From Poriferisodalis sp965204125 (GTDB lineage Bacteria > Actinomycetota > Acidimicrobiia > Acidimicrobiales > Poriferisodalaceae): a stretch of 64,000 nucleotides of DNA. Below, in pieces: positions 43,646-51,939 of the stretch; within the stretch, counting starts at the first letter, position 1, and each line of letters begins with the position of its first letter. The stretch covers positions 434,001 to 498,000 of the forward strand of contig NZ_OZ241968.1 in NCBI RefSeq assembly GCF_965204125.1. The letters are read 5' to 3'. A program made the translations under genes and the position numbers. Under the pieces are notes generated by a model, which had not been told where the DNA came from, did no database searches, and saw only the letters and a program-made list of their open reading frames with translations.

Positions 43646-44713
43646 ATGAAGACCGAGACGCTCCTGCCGCTGGGCAAGCTCGACCCCGGACTGCGCGCGC
43701 CCGATGTGCCGCTGGATGTGGCGAGCATCGGCGAGGCCGCTGCGCAGGTCGAAGCGCTGGGTTACGACGCCCTAGTGGTGGAAGAGACCAAGGACGACCC
43801 GTACCAGCTGCTCGCCATGGCTGCGGTGGCGACCACCACGCTCGGACTCGGCACCTCGGTGGCGATGGCGTTTCCGCGGTCGCCAACCGTCACCGCGCTG
43901 TCAGCATGGACGCTGCAGAAGGCATCGGCAGGACGGTCGATCCTGGGGCTGGGCTCCCAGGTACGCGGCCACATCCGCCGCCGCTACGGCATGGAGTGGT
44001 CAGCGCCGGGGCCGTGGATGCGCGACTACGTCGGCGCTGTACGCGCAGTGTGGCGCTGCTGGCAGGACCGCACGCCGCTGGAGTATGAGAGCGAGCATTA
44101 CAGCCTGAACCTCATGGTGCCGCTGTTCGACCCCGGCCCGATCGACCACCCCGGTGTCCCGGTGCACATCGCTGCGATCAACCCGAACATGTGCGGTGTC
44201 GCCGGCGAGGTTGCCGACGGTGTGCGGCTGCACCCGGTGTGCTCGCCTCGCTACATCACCGAGGTGATGGCGCCCGCGGTCGCTCGCGGCGCCGAGCGGG
44301 CCGGGCGCGATGCCGATGAAGTCGAATGGTGCATGAAACCCCTCGTCGCCACGGCGCCGGACGAGGCAACCCTGGCCGCCGTGGCCCGCACGGTGCGCGA
44401 GCGCGTCGGCTTCTACCTCTCGACACCCGCCTACCGGGCGGCCTTCGATGTGCACGACTGGACGGACGAGGCAGAGCGAGCGGCGGTCCTCTCCAAGGCT
44501 CAACGCTGGGACGAGATCTCGGCGATCGTGTCCGACGACATGCTGCACACCATCGCCACAGTCGGCACGTACGACCAGATCGGCGGGCTGCTGGCGGAGC
44601 GATACGGGTCCCTGATCGACCGCATCGAGTTCTCGATTCCCGTCAACACACCCGACGACGGCGAGCAGCTCACCGGCATCCTCAGGGAGCTGCAGGCCGC
44701 CAGCCGTCACTGA
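43646..44713 (+). CDS. LLM class oxidoreductase, probably F420-dependent (TIGR03617-like)
   Basis: A 355-residue luciferase-like protein. Blocks include AAQVEALGYDALVVEETKDD and TTTLGLGTSVAMAFPRSPTV, then SAGRSILGLGSQVRGHIRRR, YVGAVRAVWRCWQDRTPLEY and VPVHIAAINPNMCGVAGEVA. The C-terminal WDEISAIVSDDMLHTIATVG is typical of an actinobacterial F420 subgroup. ATG at 43646 opens the conserved N-terminus. Just upstream lies a 5-codon frame ATGAAAGCTGCATCATGA (43632-43649) whose stop overlaps this start codon, which could couple translation. The substrate is unknown. Confidence 0.87.
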   Translation: MKTETLLPLGKLDPGLRAPDVPLDVASIGEAAAQVEALGYDALVVEETKDDPYQLLAMAAVATTTLGLGTSVAMAFPRSPTVTALSAWTLQKASAGRSILGLGSQVRGHIRRRYGMEWSAPGPWMRDYVGAVRAVWRCWQDRTPLEYESEHYSLNLMVPLFDPGPIDHPGVPVHIAAINPNMCGVAGEVADGVRLHPVCSPRYITEVMAPAVARGAERAGRDADEVEWCMKPLVATAPDEATLAAVARTVRERVGFYLSTPAYRAAFDVHDWTDEAERAAVLSKAQRWDEISAIVSDDMLHTIATVGTYDQIGGLLAERYGSLIDRIEFSIPVNTPDDGEQLTGILRELQAASRH

Positions 44714-44834
44714 GCGATCCCGACTGGTTCGCCGACAGCAGCGGCACCCGTGTCCGTCGAGGTCTAGGGTCTCGCCGTCACTCGCGCGCAGGTGTGGCGC
44801 GAGGCCGACCGTATTTGACATAGGGGGACAGCAG

Positions 44835-45578
44835 ATGGGTGTTCTGGACGGACGGGTTGCGATCATCACCGGCGGTGCACGAGGGCAGGGCGCAATCGAA
44901 GGCCAGCTCTTTGCCGACGAGGGGGCGACTGTCGTGCTCACCGACGTGCTCGACGACGAAGGCGAGCGCACCGCGGGCGAGCTGGGATGCGACTACTTGC
45001 ACCACGACGTTGCCGATGACGCGGCGTGGGACTCGGTGGTGGCCGACGTGGTCGGTCGCCACGGCCGCATCGACGTGCTGGTGAACAACGCCGGCATCTT
45101 TCAGGGCGCGGGTTTGATGAAGACCTCCACTGCCGACTTCGACCGCATGCTGGCGATCAATGCCCGCGGTGTGTTCCTGGGCATGCAGAAGGCCGGCGCG
45201 GCAATGGCAGAGGCCGAGTCGGGCTCGATCATCAACATCAGCTCGGTCGCGGGACTGATGGGCACCGCCGGGTCGTTCGCCTACAGCGCCAGCAAGTGGG
45301 CGGTTCGCGGCATGACGAAGTCGGCCGCAAAGGAACTTGGGCGTCGCGGCGTGCGGGTGAACTCTGTGCACCCCGGCTACATCGACACCGAGATGCTGGC
45401 GCAGACCAACGTGTTCACCGAGGACAGCGACCGCACCCGGCGCATTCTGCGCGGTGTGCCTCTGGGGCGCGTCGCCGAGCCAGCAGAGGTGGGCCGGGTG
45501 GTCTTGTTCCTCGCCTCCGACGCCAGCAGCTACTGCACCGGCCAAGAATTCACGGTGGACGGGGGCATGTTCGGCTGA
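44835..45578 (+). CDS. SDR family oxidoreductase (hydroxysteroid-dehydrogenase-like)
   Basis: A 247-residue short-chain dehydrogenase with TGGARGQGAIEG as cofactor loop, LTDVLDDEG with the NAD-selecting Asp, VNNAGIF, the catalytic Ser in INISSVAGLMG and YSASK. VNSVHPGYIDTEML and a closing GQEFTVDGGM match the 3-alpha/20-beta-hydroxysteroid dehydrogenase branch, although this branch has many substrates. An AGGGGGA ribosome binding site lies 6 nt before the ATG. It stands alone, with 121 bp upstream and 96 bp downstream that hold no recognised element. Confidence 0.9.
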   Translation: MGVLDGRVAIITGGARGQGAIEGQLFADEGATVVLTDVLDDEGERTAGELGCDYLHHDVADDAAWDSVVADVVGRHGRIDVLVNNAGIFQGAGLMKTSTADFDRMLAINARGVFLGMQKAGAAMAEAESGSIINISSVAGLMGTAGSFAYSASKWAVRGMTKSAAKELGRRGVRVNSVHPGYIDTEMLAQTNVFTEDSDRTRRILRGVPLGRVAEPAEVGRVVLFLASDASSYCTGQEFTVDGGMFG

Positions 45579-45674
45579 GCTTGCGACATGATCCGAGGTG
45601 TTCGGATTCGTAGGTAGCCGCTAGGGCCTGAACTACTGTGGCCCGCGGGTGCATTGCACGCGGTGAGGGCTGAC

Positions 45675-47318
45675 ATGAACTACGACATCGGGAACCTCCG
45701 TGCCGATCTTCGAGCCGGGATCGTCTCGGCGATTGTCGTGCTGCCCTTGGCCCTGGCGTTCGGCGTGGTATCGGGCTTGGGCCCGATCGCGGGCCTGTGG
45801 GGTGCGGTCGCCGTTGGATTGCTCGCCGCAATCGCGGGCGGCACGCGAGTGCAGATCTCCGCTGCAACGGCTCCGGTGGCGCTTGCGGTGTCGTTCGTCC
45901 TCGTCAGGTACGCCGAGTCGGCCACCGAAGCACTCGCCATCATCTTCATCGCGGGGGTCATCCAGGTGCTGTTCGGGCTGCTGCGGATTGGCAGCCTGTT
46001 CCAGTACACGCCCCACTCGGTGACGTCGGGCTTCGTCAGCGGTGTCGGGGTCATGGTGGTGCTGCTGCAGGTGCTGCCGTTCTTCGGCGCCGAGCCCTTG
46101 CTGGGCAACCCGATCGATTCGATCCGCCACTGGGCCGACGCCGCCCGCGACATGGATTTCCATGCGTTCGGTGTGGCGGTTGCCACCTTCGTGATCTGCG
46201 CCGGATGGCCAAAGCGGTGGCGCAAGCATGTGCCGGCGGCGGCGGGCGCCCTGGTGTGCGGCACCGTCCTGGGCGTGTGGATCTTCGACGGAGCGCCGCG
46301 CATCGCCGAGGTGGTGGAGGCACCGTCGTTTTGGGCTATGGAGATGCCGGGTGCCGGCTTCTGGGGCGCCGTCGGGGCCGCCGTGACCATCGCTCTCATC
46401 GGCTCGCTGAGCAGCCTGCTGGGCGCCTCGTCCGCCGATTCGATGACCGGGCACCAGCACGATCCGAACCGAGAACTCCTCGGCGTGGGACTCGGCAATG
46501 CCGTCGCCGCGATGTTCGGCGGTCTGCCGGGCGCGGGCGCGCCAGGTGCCACTCAGTCCAATATCCGGGCCGGTGCACAGACCCGTGTCTCAGGCGTCGT
46601 CTCCGCGGTGGCGGCGCTCGTGCTGATCATCGTGCTCTCGGGCCTCATCGACAGCGTTCCCTATGGCGTGCTGGCCGGCATCTTGCTGTGGCTCGGGCTC
46701 AGCCTCATCGACTGGCGGTTGATCACGCACCTGTACCGGGTGCAGCCAGAGCACGTGCTGGTGATGCTGCTGACGCTGGGCCTGACCGTATTCGTCGACC
46801 TGCTGGTGGCCATCGCCGCGGGCATCGTCGCTGCTGCCCTTGCAGCCAGCCGTCGCTTCGAGCGGCTGGAGCTCGACAGCGTGTTGTCGGTACCGATGCT
46901 CGACGCCGTGTTCTTCGCCGACAGCGACCGGGTCGACGTCAGCCAATTCGACGCGTTCTCCGCACGAGTCGGCATGGTCAAGATGCGCGGCAGCTTCACC
47001 GTCGCCTCCTCGAACCGGCTGCGGATCGCCATCAGCAAGGACATCCAGGAGCACCAGGTGGTGATCCTGGACTTCACCGAGACCAGCTACATGGACGACA
47101 GCGCTGCGCTCGTGGTGGAGCAGCTCATCGACGCCGCGATGGAGCACGACACAGAGTGCATCGTCATCGGGGTCGACAGCCTGCCGGAAGGCAGCCTGCA
47201 GTCGCTGGACGTGCTGCATCGGGTGCCAGGCGACCACTTCGTGGCCAGCTTCGATGACGCTCGGGTGATAGCAGCGCGCCTGCTCGAGATCAACATGGAG
47301 TCCAGCTCACAGCCGTGA
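45675..47318 (+). CDS. SulP family anion transporter with STAS domain (second copy)
   Basis: A 547-residue SulP permease, paralogous to the gene at 1393-3132. It shares LPLALAFGVVSGLGPIAGLW, DSMTGHQHDPNRELLG, the PGAGAPGATQSNIRAGAQTR block and the STAS segment LDFTETSYMDDSAA. The membrane core spans residues about 10-385 and the STAS domain about 430-540. It lacks the acidic/Gly tail of the first copy. ATG at 45675 follows GAGGG and was chosen over a TTG 7 codons upstream. It is convergent with ppk2. The two copies may differ in affinity or substrate. Confidence 0.9.
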   Translation: MNYDIGNLRADLRAGIVSAIVVLPLALAFGVVSGLGPIAGLWGAVAVGLLAAIAGGTRVQISAATAPVALAVSFVLVRYAESATEALAIIFIAGVIQVLFGLLRIGSLFQYTPHSVTSGFVSGVGVMVVLLQVLPFFGAEPLLGNPIDSIRHWADAARDMDFHAFGVAVATFVICAGWPKRWRKHVPAAAGALVCGTVLGVWIFDGAPRIAEVVEAPSFWAMEMPGAGFWGAVGAAVTIALIGSLSSLLGASSADSMTGHQHDPNRELLGVGLGNAVAAMFGGLPGAGAPGATQSNIRAGAQTRVSGVVSAVAALVLIIVLSGLIDSVPYGVLAGILLWLGLSLIDWRLITHLYRVQPEHVLVMLLTLGLTVFVDLLVAIAAGIVAAALAASRRFERLELDSVLSVPMLDAVFFADSDRVDVSQFDAFSARVGMVKMRGSFTVASSNRLRIAISKDIQEHQVVILDFTETSYMDDSAALVVEQLIDAAMEHDTECIVIGVDSLPEGSLQSLDVLHRVPGDHFVASFDDARVIAARLLEINMESSSQP

Positions 47319-47368
47319 AGGCCTTCGCCCCGCCCGTGGCCGAGATGCTCAACGCCTCGGTCGGCGGA

Positions 47369-48208
47369 TCAGTACAGCTCGGGCACGAAGGTTTGGTCTG
47401 ACAGCGGCGGCCGCACGTACCCGCCCGACGGGCGCCGCTCGGGCAACTCGACGTGCTCCCACGGAACGGCCTCGTAGGGAATCTGCGACAGCAGGTGTGC
47501 GATGCAGTTGAGGCGGGCGGCGCGCTTGTCGTCGGCCGCCACGACGAACCACGGAGCCTGCTTGATGTCGGTGTGAGCGAACAGGGTGTCCTTGGCGCGT
47601 GAGAACTCCACCCAGCGCGCACGTGCCTCGAGGTCCATCGCGGAGAGCTTCCAGCGCCGTGCCGGGTCGGCGATGCGGCTCTGGAATCGGCGCTCCTGCT
47701 CCTCGTCGCTGACCGAGAACCAGTACTTGATCAGGATGATCCCCGAACGCACCAGCATCCGCTCGAATTCAGGGCACGAGCGCAGGAACTCCTCGTACTC
47801 CTCTTCGGTGCAGAAACCCATGACCGGTTCGACGAGGCCACGGTTGTACCAGCTGCGGTCGAAGAGCACCATCTCGCCCGCGGCGGGCAGTTCCTCCGCG
47901 TATCGCTGGAACCACCACTGTGTCTTCTCGCGGTCGCTCGGCGTTCCGAGCGCAACCACACGCACCACGCGTGGATTCAACCGCTCCATGATGCGCTTGA
48001 TCGTGCTGCCCTTGCCGGCCGCGTCTCGCCCCTCGAAGATGACGACGACCTTGAGCCCCTTGTGGCGGATCCAGCGCTGGAGGCGGGCGAGTTCCTGCTG
48101 GAGCAGCTTGAGCTCGCTCTCGTACTTGCGGCGCGAAAGGCGGCTCTTGCGCTTCGGGGGCGGCACAAGCGCTTCGTCCTCCGGCACAGCAGCGGCGTTC
48201 GTGCCCAT
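47369..48208 (-). CDS. ppk2: Polyphosphate kinase 2 family protein
   Basis: A 279-residue PPK2 enzyme that transfers phosphate between polyphosphate and nucleotides. Walker A EGRDAAGKGST is at 59-69 and the Walker B/lid motif DRSWYNR at 117-123. TPSDREKTQWWFQRYAEELP and WKLSAMDLEARARWVEFSRA are family blocks. A basic N-terminal helix (PKRKSRLSRRKYESELK) precedes the core. Subclass (ADP- or AMP-phosphorylating) cannot be set safely by eye; length fits the single-domain class. The start has TACTGT 8 nt upstream. A Ppx/GppA gene at 62801 is another polyphosphate gene in the window. Confidence 0.95.
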   Translation of the reverse strand: MGTNAAAVPEDEALVPPPKRKSRLSRRKYESELKLLQQELARLQRWIRHKGLKVVVIFEGRDAAGKGSTIKRIMERLNPRVVRVVALGTPSDREKTQWWFQRYAEELPAAGEMVLFDRSWYNRGLVEPVMGFCTEEEYEEFLRSCPEFERMLVRSGIILIKYWFSVSDEEQERRFQSRIADPARRWKLSAMDLEARARWVEFSRAKDTLFAHTDIKQAPWFVVAADDKRAARLNCIAHLLSQIPYEAVPWEHVELPERRPSGGYVRPPLSDQTFVPELY

Positions 48209-48216
48209 GGGTTCGG

Positions 48217-48222
48217 ACAGTA
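48217..48222 (-). promoter_or_regulatory. Leaderless -10 box TACTGT for ppk2
   Basis: TACTGT, spacer CCGAACCC (8 nt), then ATG at 48208. Confidence 0.5.
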
Positions 48223-48277
48223 TCCGAGCGGCCCGCGGGGCGAAGACGTGGCGGGCTTCGCCATTCCGCTCTGCCTC

Positions 48278-49165
48278 TTAGTCGGTGCCGAACGCCACCG
48301 CTCCCCTGCGGTCGAACACCGTGGCGTACAGCATGCCGAAAATCACAATGACGGCCCCAGCCACGGTAATGACAGCTGGATACTCGCTCAAGAATACGGC
48401 GGCCCAGACGATGCCCGCCACGGTTTCCACCGGAGCGAACAGGGCGACTTCGCCGGCGGGCGCGTGCTTGGGCGCATTGCTATAGGCCAAGCGGCCGAGC
48501 GGATTGCACAGCAGGCCCATCGCAAGAATGGCCGCCCATGCCGGCGCGTCGAGCGCTCCCGGATCGGCCACGAACGCTGTGGGGACCGCTACCAGGATCG
48601 CCGCCAAGGACAGGCCGACGATGCGGCTCATCTCCCGGTGACGGCGCCAGATGACCGTGCTGACCGCGAAAGCCACCACCGCCACCAGGGCCAGGAAGTC
48701 GCCCAGCAGATTCGGCGAGCCGATCGATGTCGATACCACCAGGCCGATGCCCACGACGGTCAGCGCGATTCCTGCAGCCACCCGAGGCGACGTCCGCTCA
48801 CGGAGCACTATCCACGCGAATCCAGCCGCCAGCACAGGTGCCGACGCCACGATCGCCACCACGTTGGGAATCTCAGTGTGCGTGATCGCCGAAATGAACG
48901 TGATCTGGCTGACTGCTCCAAGGACCCCGATGGCCAAGAGCGGCCCGGTATCGGCCCGCAGCGACGCCCATGAGGCCGCCCGCTCCCGGAGCGCCATCGC
49001 GCCGTAGAGCACGAGCGACAGCACGCTGACTATGAAGGCGATGTCCAGCGCATCGGCGCCCGAGGCGCGCACCCAGAGCGAATCGGTGGACACCAGCAGC
49101 ATGCCGAGGGCCGCGAGGCCCCAGCCCAGACGTCGGCTCGGTGCGGGCGAGCGCGCCGTCTTCAC
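48278..49165 (-). CDS. EamA/DMT superfamily transporter
   Basis: A 295-residue drug/metabolite-transporter-type carrier with ten hydrophobic helices in two EamA repeats, read from LGWGLAALGMLLVSTDSLWV and from VAVVAFAVSTVIWRRHREMS. The end of the second repeat has VETVAGIVWAAVFLSEYPAV. It is probably an exporter of an amino acid or small metabolite. The GTG start overlaps the stop of the ornithine-cyclodeaminase-like gene by 4 bp (GTGA, 49162-49165). It is the last gene of the four-gene overlapping operon 51835-48278 and may move the substrate or product of the preceding enzymes. Confidence 0.87.
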   Translation of the reverse strand: MKTARSPAPSRRLGWGLAALGMLLVSTDSLWVRASGADALDIAFIVSVLSLVLYGAMALRERAASWASLRADTGPLLAIGVLGAVSQITFISAITHTEIPNVVAIVASAPVLAAGFAWIVLRERTSPRVAAGIALTVVGIGLVVSTSIGSPNLLGDFLALVAVVAFAVSTVIWRRHREMSRIVGLSLAAILVAVPTAFVADPGALDAPAWAAILAMGLLCNPLGRLAYSNAPKHAPAGEVALFAPVETVAGIVWAAVFLSEYPAVITVAGAVIVIFGMLYATVFDRRGAVAFGTD

Positions 49166-50148
49166 AAGCGCTCGCTGCGAGCCATCTGCCCGCCCAAGCC
49201 ATCGCCGGCGCTGTCCATCCGGTCGAGAATCACGCGCGCGGCGGCCAGATCGGACAGCGCGAAGCCGACCGACTTGAACAGGGTGATCTCGCTGTCGGAG
49301 GTGCGGCCCGGGTGGCGCAGGGCGGCGAGCGACGCCAGGTCGGCAGCGATGTCGCCGACCGAGATCACCCCGGCGTCGAGCGGTTGTGCCAGGTCTCCCG
49401 CGCCGAGCGCACCGTCGAGCGTGTCGACGAACAGCGTCGCCTGCCGGATGGCCTCTTCGTCGGCCTCTCGCATATCTGCCCGGAACGCCCCCACCAGGTC
49501 GATGTGCGTGCCCGGCTGCACGAGGGCACCACGCACCAGCGGGCTGGTGGCACCCGTGGCGCAGGAGATGACGTCGGCTCGCCCGACGGCCTCGTCAAGC
49601 GTGTCGGCCGGCAGTGCCGGCAAACCGTGCTCGACGAGCTGCTGCACCGTTGCGGCGGCGCGCTGCGGGCTGCGACCCCAAACCTCGACGGCGTCGAATT
49701 CGCGGACTGCGACATGGGCGAGCGCCAGGTTCGGCGCCAGGTTGCCGGTGCCCACCACAAGCAGGCGACTGGCGTCTGGGCGGGCCAGACGGTCGGCCGC
49801 GAGTGCGGAGACCGCTGCGGTGCGTCGCAGCGTGAGCTCGTCGCCGTCGAGCACCGCGCGGAGCTGTCCGGTCTGGCCGTCGAACAGCAGGTAGCCGGCG
49901 CTGATGGTCGGCAGGTCGGTGCCGGCGTTGGAGGGGTAGTAGGTCACCGCTTTCACGCCGAGTACCTCGCGGTCCACCCAGGCGGGCATGACTAGCAGCG
50001 AACCCGTCCCGCCGTCCGGCAGACCGACATCATGGATGTCTCGTTGCGGCACCGAGGCGTCGTTCTCGACCAGCAGGCGCTCGATTGCCTCGATCAGCTC
50101 GTGCCACGGCGTGGACTGTCGTACCGCCGCCGCGTCGAGCGTCAACAT
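49162..50148 (-). CDS. Ornithine cyclodeaminase/mu-crystallin family protein
   Basis: A 328-residue NAD(P)-binding protein. The Rossmann motif VVGTGNLAPNLALAHVAV is near residue 130. Before it stand VLGVKAVTYYPSN and LTLRRTAAVSALAADRLARP. GAFRADMREADEEAIRQATL and SVGFALSDLAAARVILDRM are typical family blocks. Members include ornithine cyclodeaminase, alanine dehydrogenase, ketimine reductase and tauropine-type enzymes, so the substrate is open. The ATG at 50148 is fixed by TGATG overlap with the upstream GcvT-like gene. It is the third gene of a coupled operon. Confidence 0.88.
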   Translation of the reverse strand: MLTLDAAAVRQSTPWHELIEAIERLLVENDASVPQRDIHDVGLPDGGTGSLLVMPAWVDREVLGVKAVTYYPSNAGTDLPTISAGYLLFDGQTGQLRAVLDGDELTLRRTAAVSALAADRLARPDASRLLVVGTGNLAPNLALAHVAVREFDAVEVWGRSPQRAAATVQQLVEHGLPALPADTLDEAVGRADVISCATGATSPLVRGALVQPGTHIDLVGAFRADMREADEEAIRQATLFVDTLDGALGAGDLAQPLDAGVISVGDIAADLASLAALRHPGRTSDSEITLFKSVGFALSDLAAARVILDRMDSAGDGLGGQMARSERL

Positions 50149-51350
50149 CAGCCGGCGGCTGCGGCCGGGCCGCCCCACGCGACGCGCGGCAACCGTTTTT
50201 CCTTGTCGACGAACGGCAGCGTGTCGACCGTCGCAGTTTGCGGCGTGCCGTCATCGTCGTGCAGGCGAACGGTCTTGGCGAGCCAGTCGTCGTCGGGAAG
50301 CGACTGGTCGAAGCGCACGTAGCCGACGCCGGTATCGAGCGTGGGCGACCAGGTGCCGATGGTGACGTGGCCCACGTGGCGTTCTCGGTAGCTGAGGCCC
50401 ATGCCGGGCTCGGGCGTCGCCGTAGGGCAGATCAGGCCGAACAGCAGCTGGCTGCGGTCGGCCCGCTCGAGCGCGGCCTTGCCGATGAAATCCTCCTTGT
50501 CGAGCCGGACGAATTGGCCGAGCCCGGCGCCGAAGGGCGTCAGGTCGGGTTCGATGTCGCTGCCGTTGTCCAGGATTCCGGACTCGATGCGTCGGATCCC
50601 CATCGACGACCCCGTGCCGAATTCCATGCCGAACGGTTCGCCGCAGGCGAACAGGCCGTCCCACAGAGCGTCGTGATCGGTGGGCTCGGGCCCGCTGTTG
50701 CAGTAGATCTCGACGCCGGCCTCGCCCGTCCAGCCAGTTCGTGACACCCAGAGCGTCTGGCCGCAGACCTCGAAGAATCCGGCGCGGAAGTAGCGGAAAT
50801 CGGCTGGCAGCCCGCCGCGGATCGCCGCATCAGCCACATCGAGCGACGTGGGTCCCTGGATCTGCAACACCCGTGAGCGAGGGTCGAAGACCTCCACATC
50901 GAGCCCGATGGCGTGCGCCTTCAGCCAGCTCAGGAACTCGCCGTTGGCGATGACGTACCAGAAGCGGTCCTCGGCGAGGCGCATCAGCACACCGTCCATC
51001 AGGATTGCGCCGTCGTCGCTGCATGCGAGCCCGTACCGGCAGCGGCCGACGCCGAGATCGGCCACCCTGCACGTCAGCACGCGTTCGAGCAGTCGCGCAG
51101 CATCGGGACCCTCGATCGCCAACGGCTTCTCAGGGACGTCGTACAGCAGGACGCCCTGACGCAGCTTCCAGTAGGCGGGAATGGGGTCCTCGTCGAGACT
51201 CGACTTCATCGGGTACAGCCGGTTGCAATACACCGCATGGACGGTCTCGGCGGTGGTGTAGCGGTGCGCGAACGGCGACCTGCTTATCCGGTACGGCGCC
51301 AGCGAGACAGTGTCGAACGACTCGACGTAGTAGTGCTGGCTGGCTCTCAT
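50148..51350 (-). CDS. Aminomethyltransferase (GcvT) family protein, DmdA-like
   Basis: A 400-residue folate-dependent methyltransferase or demethylase of the GcvT fold. Family blocks: YWKLRQGVLLYDVPEKPLAI, IEGPDAARLLERVLTCRV, GRCRYGLACSDDGAILMDGV, RFWYVIANGEFLSWLKAHA and SRTGWTGEAGVEIYC. The N-terminal LAPYRISRSPFAHR and the arrangement recall DMSP demethylase DmdA more than glycine cleavage T-protein, and no gcvH or gcvP is nearby. A role in demethylating a methylated osmolyte or amine is an inference. Start and stop overlap its neighbours (ATGA at 51347-51350, TGATG at 50146-50150). Confidence 0.85.
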   Translation of the reverse strand: MRASQHYYVESFDTVSLAPYRISRSPFAHRYTTAETVHAVYCNRLYPMKSSLDEDPIPAYWKLRQGVLLYDVPEKPLAIEGPDAARLLERVLTCRVADLGVGRCRYGLACSDDGAILMDGVLMRLAEDRFWYVIANGEFLSWLKAHAIGLDVEVFDPRSRVLQIQGPTSLDVADAAIRGGLPADFRYFRAGFFEVCGQTLWVSRTGWTGEAGVEIYCNSGPEPTDHDALWDGLFACGEPFGMEFGTGSSMGIRRIESGILDNGSDIEPDLTPFGAGLGQFVRLDKEDFIGKAALERADRSQLLFGLICPTATPEPGMGLSYRERHVGHVTIGTWSPTLDTGVGYVRFDQSLPDDDWLAKTVRLHDDDGTPQTATVDTLPFVDKEKRLPRVAWGGPAAAAG

Positions 51351-51835
51351 GCCAGATCCTCCACACGCGCGCCGAGACTGCGAGGAGACCGGTAAACCCC
51401 GTGGCTGACGGCACCGCCGGCCACATGCAGTTCCCACACAGATGCTTTCTTGCACCGTGTCGGGTTCACGTCGATGCCGCGACCGGACAGGCGCCAGAGC
51501 ACTTCGGGAATGACGTCGCCGTGGCTGCACAGCACACTGTCGCCCGCCTCGCCGCACAGGCGCTCCACCAAGGCTTCGGTGCGCCAGCCGTCGGCGCCCT
51601 CGGCCAGTTCGGCGGAGACCTCGATATCCAAGCCGAGTTTTGCCGCAAGCGGCTCGATCGTCTCGACGCAGCGAACGCTGGGACTCGTCAGCACGCGCAT
51701 GATCGGTGCTGAGGCGAGCGTCGCCGCAATGACCTCCGCCTGGGCGTGGCCCATCGGGTCCAGCGGTCGCGCGCTGTCGTCGCCCCGCCAAGCACGCCGA
51801 TCGCCTGCGGAAGCGTGACGGACGAGGAACAGCAC
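51347..51835 (-). CDS. Histidine phosphatase family protein (SixA-like size)
   Basis: A short 162-residue member of the histidine phosphatase superfamily. It begins VLFLVRHASAGDR with the catalytic His at residue 7, continues with LDPMGHAQAEVIAATLAS and LTSPSVRCVETIEPLA (second Arg), and has the second His in VLCSHGDVIPEVL. Length is like SixA-type phosphohistidine or sugar-phosphate phosphatases. GTG at 51835 is supported by TAGCGT 7 nt upstream and by opening directly at the first strand. It heads the four-gene overlapping operon; its link to the other enzymes is unknown. Confidence 0.85.
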   Translation of the reverse strand: MLFLVRHASAGDRRAWRGDDSARPLDPMGHAQAEVIAATLASAPIMRVLTSPSVRCVETIEPLAAKLGLDIEVSAELAEGADGWRTEALVERLCGEAGDSVLCSHGDVIPEVLWRLSGRGIDVNPTRCKKASVWELHVAGGAVSHGVYRSPRSLGARVEDLA

Positions 51836-51842
51836 GCCGGAA

Positions 51843-51848
51843 ACGCTA
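51843..51848 (-). promoter_or_regulatory. Leaderless -10 box TAGCGT for the four-gene operon
   Basis: TAGCGT, spacer TTCCGGC (7 nt), then GTG at 51835. It decides the start and marks the probable single promoter of the operon 51835-48278. Confidence 0.5.
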
Positions 51849-51939
51849 GAGCCGCGCGGCCGTGTCTGGCGTCGCTTCGCGACTACGGGTGTTCCTGCGC
51901 GGTGTGCGACGATGAGCGCGAGTTGAACAGGGGCGAGCG

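Noticed and set aside
51351..51791. Upstream extension of the GcvT-like frame
   Set aside because: It runs out of frame over the histidine phosphatase gene and is Arg-rich. The ATGA overlap at 51347-51350 gives the true start.
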